From Desulfospira joergensenii DSM 10085 (lineage in GTDB: Bacteria > Desulfobacterota > Desulfobacteria > Desulfobacterales > Desulfobacteraceae): 64,000 nucleotides of DNA. The stretch covers positions 806,001 through 870,000 of the forward strand of contig NZ_ATUG01000003.1 of assembly GCF_000420085.1 (NCBI RefSeq). The letters run 5' to 3'. A program made the translations under genes and the position numbers. The notes below the pieces were generated by a model. The model saw only the letters and a program-made list of their open reading frames with translations. It did not search any database and had not been told where the DNA came from. Of this stretch, positions 60,401 to 64,000 are shown piece by piece (the first letter of the stretch is position 1; the number at the start of each line of letters is the position of its first letter).

Positions 60401-62371
60401 ATGAGATATGCGGAGACCGGATACAATCTTGAGGTCGATCTGACACGGGGCAACATCGAACGGGTGGAAACCGACCCGGAACTGATGGAGCTTTATCTGG
60501 GGGGGCTGGGCACCAGCGTCAAAATACATTATGACAGGGTTCCCCCTGAAACCCGGCCATTTGATCCGGAAAACCTCCTGGTATTCAGTACGGGACTTTT
60601 GTGCGGGACCCCTGCTTTCAGTGCCAACCGCACCATTGTCAGCTTTATTTCACCCCAGACGGGATTGCTTGCCTATCCCATGATGGGGGGATTCTGGTCC
60701 GCGGAACTCAAGTATGCCGGATATGACAAGGTAGTGGTCCGCGGCAAGTCCCCTGAACTGGTCTATCTATGGATCAACAACGATAAGGTGGAAATACGAA
60801 AGGCCGCACATCTGCAGGGCAAGGGTGCCCTGGAAACCCAGGAGATCATCCGAAAAGAGCTCAAGGATCCGGATGTTCAGGTGCTTGCCATTGGTCTGGC
60901 CGGTGAAAACCGCTGCTTCACGGCATCCATAGAACAGTCCAGGTCCAGCTCCAGCCGGGGCGGCGGCGGTGCCGTGCTGGGAGATAAAAAATTAAAGGCC
61001 ATCGCCGTCCGGGGAACCAGGCCGGTCCGCCTGGCCCGGGGTGGTGAGTTCATGGAGGTCATGAAGGAAATCATGGCCTATATCCAATTCAGGAATGAAA
61101 ATCCCATTCCCGAGGTCATGCCCATTCTGTCGGGGATCGGGTCCCCCCAGATGATGAAACATGTGGATGAGAAATGGCACACGGAAAGTTTTGCCTGGGG
61201 AAATGCCCGCACCCGGAGAAAAAAATTCTGGACAAAGGAAATCGAGGAAAGCTGGGGGATGAGTCAAAGAAGTGCCATTAAACGGTTTATCAGCTGTTTT
61301 AATTGTCCCCAGCAATGCGGGGCCCTGATTTCCTATGACAACGTCCCCAACTACATGATGAAATGCTTCTCAAAGCTCACCTATACCATGGCCGCCTTTG
61401 TGGATGATCTTGATTTTACCTGGAGAATCTGCAAACGCGCTTTTGAGTATGGTCTTGACTCATTTTCCACTCCCCAGATCCTGGCCTTTGGCGTTGAACT
61501 TTATGAAGCCGGCATATTGACGGATGAGGATTTCAAGGGATGTCCCAAGGACAAAGAGGGCCGGTTTTTCTGGCTCCTCGACCGGTTGGCCCGGAGGGAA
61601 GGAATCGGAGATATCCTGGCCGACGGCACCTATTGGGCGGCCCGGAAGATCGGTAAGGGAGCAGAGGCCTTTGACCATAATACCACCAAAAAACATGAAC
61701 AGATGAACATCAAACTGGGAATGATGGATCCGCTCTATTTTTTAATGTATGCAACCAATGAAAAGATCAGCATTACCCAGATGGAGGGCAACTGGCCCCA
61801 GGCGCCTTTCCCGGACATGAAGACCCGGGAAAGCTTTGTAAAGGACTGGCCCCAGCTTCCCGATGAAAAATTCAAACAATATTTTTTAGACTGGGAACCC
61901 CGGGGAGAAAACTCCAACCCGAACTACCCCACCCCGGAAATTGCTTCGGAACTGGTGGATTGGATGGAGATGCTACACAATATCGATGATGCCCTCGGGA
62001 TATGCTGCGGCATGGGATCCTTCTGCTTAAAACCCCCCTATCACATCCACAACTACCCCAGGGTCATCTCTGCAGCCACAGGCATGGATGTGGATGAGGA
62101 GAGGCTGAGGAAAACCGTTAGCAGGAGCCGGAACCTGCACCGCGCATTTAATATTACCCGGGGCATGTGCCGGGAGGATGAACGCCCGCCCCAGGATCAT
62201 TGGAAGCACCGGTTCCCTGAACTTGAACAGGATCTTTTAACCCGGTATTATCACTTTAAGGGATGGAACGATGATGGTGTTCCCACCCAGGAAACCCTGG
62301 AGGCGTTGGATCTGCCCCATATTGCAACAGATTTAAAAGAAAGGGGGTTGTTGAAAAATGGCCATAATTAA
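60401..62371 (+). CDS. bamB: Tungsten AOR-family oxidoreductase, BamB-like (class II benzoyl-CoA reductase active-site subunit)
   Basis: 656 residues, the length of BamB. The start MRYAETGYNLEVDLTRGNIE, CGTPAFSANRTIVSFISPQTG, MMGGFWSAELKYAGYDK, the cluster motif CFNCPQQCG (C-x2-C-x3-C), MKCFSKLTYTMAAFVDD and the C-terminal KGWNDDGVPTQETLE all resemble BamB from my knowledge of the family. BamB binds a tungsten bis-pterin and a [4Fe-4S] cluster and reduces the aromatic ring of benzoyl-CoA. A close paralogue acting on another substrate is possible. AAGGAGGTGA precedes the ATG. bamC-like and moeA genes follow, and no other bam genes are in the window. Confidence 0.85.
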   Translation: MRYAETGYNLEVDLTRGNIERVETDPELMELYLGGLGTSVKIHYDRVPPETRPFDPENLLVFSTGLLCGTPAFSANRTIVSFISPQTGLLAYPMMGGFWSAELKYAGYDKVVVRGKSPELVYLWINNDKVEIRKAAHLQGKGALETQEIIRKELKDPDVQVLAIGLAGENRCFTASIEQSRSSSSRGGGGAVLGDKKLKAIAVRGTRPVRLARGGEFMEVMKEIMAYIQFRNENPIPEVMPILSGIGSPQMMKHVDEKWHTESFAWGNARTRRKKFWTKEIEESWGMSQRSAIKRFISCFNCPQQCGALISYDNVPNYMMKCFSKLTYTMAAFVDDLDFTWRICKRAFEYGLDSFSTPQILAFGVELYEAGILTDEDFKGCPKDKEGRFFWLLDRLARREGIGDILADGTYWAARKIGKGAEAFDHNTTKKHEQMNIKLGMMDPLYFLMYATNEKISITQMEGNWPQAPFPDMKTRESFVKDWPQLPDEKFKQYFLDWEPRGENSNPNYPTPEIASELVDWMEMLHNIDDALGICCGMGSFCLKPPYHIHNYPRVISAATGMDVDEERLRKTVSRSRNLHRAFNITRGMCREDERPPQDHWKHRFPELEQDLLTRYYHFKGWNDDGVPTQETLEALDLPHIATDLKERGLLKNGHN

Positions 62372-62888
62372 AAAGACAATCAAAACCATTAAAATCGATG
62401 CAGACAAGTGCAACGGCTGCCGGACCTGCGAGGTGGTCTGTTCCGCCGTTCATGCAAGCCCCAAATACAGCAGCGTCAATCCGGCAGACTCCCGGATCCA
62501 TGTGATCACCCACCGGTTGAATGATATCTGGCTGCCCGTGTTTGCCGGAGAGTATACCCCGGCCGAATGCAACGGCAGGGATCAGTATATCATCGATGGA
62601 AAGGAATATGATGAATGCAGTTTCTGCAGAGCCACCTGCCCCTCCCGGAATATGTTCAAAGAGCCGGGAACGGGTCTTCCCTTAAAATGCGATATGTGCG
62701 AAGAAGAAGACAGACCCCTCTGCGTTGAGTGGTGCCTCAACGATGTTTTGATTTATGAAGAACGGGAAGAAGAGGTGGACCAGGAAATCGAACCGGATGA
62801 ACTGGCCGCGGGACTCGACTCGCTGATCGATAAATTCGGACGTGAAAAGACCGAGACCACCTTTGCCCGCTTATTGCAGAACAGATAA
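62358..62888 (+). CDS. bamC: BamC-like polyferredoxin partner of the AOR-family enzyme
   Basis: 176 residues with motifs CNGCRTCEVVC, CSFCRATCP and CDMCEEEDRPLCVEWC, enough for three [4Fe-4S] clusters in the DMSO-reductase-B-like ferredoxin fold. In the Bam complex, BamC relays electrons to BamB. It overlaps the bamB-like gene by 14 bases, so the two are translationally coupled. The C-terminal 40 residues are acidic and helical. Confidence 0.85.
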   Translation: MAIIKKTIKTIKIDADKCNGCRTCEVVCSAVHASPKYSSVNPADSRIHVITHRLNDIWLPVFAGEYTPAECNGRDQYIIDGKEYDECSFCRATCPSRNMFKEPGTGLPLKCDMCEEEDRPLCVEWCLNDVLIYEEREEEVDQEIEPDELAAGLDSLIDKFGREKTETTFARLLQNR

Positions 62889-62943
62889 CCCCGTGTATGA
62901 TAATAAAAAAAGCAACCCGGTTTTTAAGCCCACAGGCCCCGAG

Positions 62944-64000
62944 ATGACTAAAAAACAGAGGATAGGATACCAACAGGCCCTGAACCTGACACTGGAAACG
63001 ATTTCACCTTTAAAGGGACGTGAACTTGTCGATCCTGCCCAATGTCCGGGCAGGGCTGCATATGAAGACCTTTTCTCCCGGGTCAATTCCCCTTCTGTCG
63101 ATGCCTCCATGAAAGACGGGTATGCGGTGATTTCAGAGGATATCGCCCGGGCAACGCCCCAAGACCCGGTTCACTCTACCATCATCGGAACCGCCGCAGC
63201 CGGAGATCCCAGCGCTGAAACGGTCACCCCGGGGACCGCCGTCCGGATTCTGACCGGATCAGAGATCCCCGGAGGGGCCAACGGGGTGCTGGCCGAGGAA
63301 TTTACCCAACGCCGGGGAAAGACTCTCATTATTTTCAATACTGCGGAACCTGGAAGAAATATCCTGCCCAGGGGGGGAGATGTCCGGACCGGGGAATTGA
63401 TCGCTTCCAGGGGAAGCCGTCTCACACCGGGCCTGATCGGCCTTCTGGTGGCAGCCGGGTACGGAAAAATACCGGTCTTTGCCCGGCCCAGAATCGCCAT
63501 CCTGGCAACCGGGGATGAGCTGGTGATGCCGGGTCAGCCCCTGCCCAAAGGAAAGCTCTACGCCAGCAACCTGGAAATGCTCAAGGCATGGTGCCTGAGG
63601 TACGGCATGCCCACGACCTTCTCCCGGCTGGAGGATAAAAAAGAAATCATCACCTCAAAAATCAAGGAGATGATCGTCACCCACGATGCCGTGCTGACCA
63701 GCGGCGGCGCCTGGACCGGTGACCGGGATTTTGTTGCCGACACCCTGAAAAGCCTGGGATGGAAAAAGCATTTTCACTCCATCCGGATCGGTCCCGGAAA
63801 ACCCGTGGGATTCGGCATGCTCGACAACAAGCCTGTATTCCTTCTCCCGGGCGGGCCCCCATCCAACCTGACCGCTTTTCTCCAGATCGCCCTGCCCGGC
63901 CTGCTGAGGCTGGGAGGCCATGGGGATCCATCCCTTCCCAGGGGAATGGCCGAACTGAAACAGGGGCTTGAAGGCCGTCACATGGACTGGACCGAATTCA
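62944..64000 (+). CDS. moeA: Molybdopterin molybdotransferase MoeA (partial, continues past the window)
   Basis: The frame is open to the end of the window, giving at least 352 residues. It has the MoeA order: domain with VDASMKDGYAV, TAAAGDPSAETVTPGTAVRILTGSEIP, then the MoCF-binding fold (IAILATGDELVMPGQPLPKGKLYASN, LTSGGAWTGDRDFV, FLLPGGPPSN). The enzyme inserts Mo, or in this setting tungsten, into the pterin. Position directly after the bamBC-like genes suggests it supplies the cofactor of that enzyme. GTG 62893 is an in-frame alternative start. Confidence 0.92.
   Translation, partial: MTKKQRIGYQQALNLTLETISPLKGRELVDPAQCPGRAAYEDLFSRVNSPSVDASMKDGYAVISEDIARATPQDPVHSTIIGTAAAGDPSAETVTPGTAVRILTGSEIPGGANGVLAEEFTQRRGKTLIIFNTAEPGRNILPRGGDVRTGELIASRGSRLTPGLIGLLVAAGYGKIPVFARPRIAILATGDELVMPGQPLPKGKLYASNLEMLKAWCLRYGMPTTFSRLEDKKEIITSKIKEMIVTHDAVLTSGGAWTGDRDFVADTLKSLGWKKHFHSIRIGPGKPVGFGMLDNKPVFLLPGGPPSNLTAFLQIALPGLLRLGGHGDPSLPRGMAELKQGLEGRHMDWTEF

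Overview
The window looks like chromosomal DNA of a strictly anaerobic, sulfate-reducing Desulfobacterota bacterium, most likely Desulfobacterales. I infer this from gene content: two HdrA-based electron-bifurcation loci, an FlxABCD-type NAD(P)H module, a MetV-MetF methylene-tetrahydrofolate reductase pair, a tungsten AOR-family enzyme of the class II benzoyl-CoA reductase (BamB) type with its Fe-S partner, and a double-cubane cluster protein. No rRNA, tRNA or CRISPR array was seen.

Layout. 1-8.2 kb: the end of a probable glutamate synthase large subunit, gltD, then a TetR regulator with palindromic operators driving a tripartite RND efflux operon (adaptor, pump, outer-membrane factor). 8.3-10.4 kb (minus strand): a DAHP synthase-prephenate dehydratase fusion preceded by a Phe-rich leader peptide and two tandem terminators, a textbook-looking phenylalanine attenuator. 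10.7-19.2 kb: a MATE exporter behind a leader terminator, a secreted hypothetical, a TerB-like protein, a molybdopterin oxidoreductase, a hybrid histidine kinase, a double-cubane cluster protein and a periplasmic solute-binding protein.

19.5-34.9 kb is the metabolic core. Cassette 1 is hdrD-like, hdrA, mvhD/flxD, flxC, flxB, flxA, then an IscA/HesB-like and a RelE-like gene. Cassette 2 is a 1484-residue HdrA carrying a complete GltD-like NAD(P)H/FAD domain inserted between two ferredoxin motifs, then mvhD, metV and metF. The two cassettes appear to solve the same problem, feeding NAD(P)H electrons into HdrA, in different ways: separate Flx subunits in one, an in-frame fused module in the other. 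Cassette 2 would tie C1 (Wood-Ljungdahl) chemistry to bifurcation or confurcation.

35-37 kb holds a LigB-type dioxygenase homologue and two small membrane proteins. About 37.3-54.7 kb is AT-rich accessory DNA: an HNH-nuclease gene split by an IS3 element, a HEPN-motif protein, three copies of a 64-bp structured intergenic repeat, a non-pyrrolysine MttB-family methyltransferase, a Tat-exported molybdopterin protein, a lytic transglycosylase, small proteins, a large MEDS-PAS-GAF-GGDEF diguanylate cyclase, a TetR/VOC pair with an in-frame amber codon, a second IS with recognisable terminal inverted repeats, and a DUF2867/GNAT-remnant/DUF2917 group divergent from a MocR regulator.

56.7-64 kb returns to GC-rich core DNA: a HEAT-repeat protein, a lipoprotein, rsgA, a solute-binding protein, then a promoter-operator region driving bamB-like and bamC-like genes and a partial moeA that runs off the end of the window.
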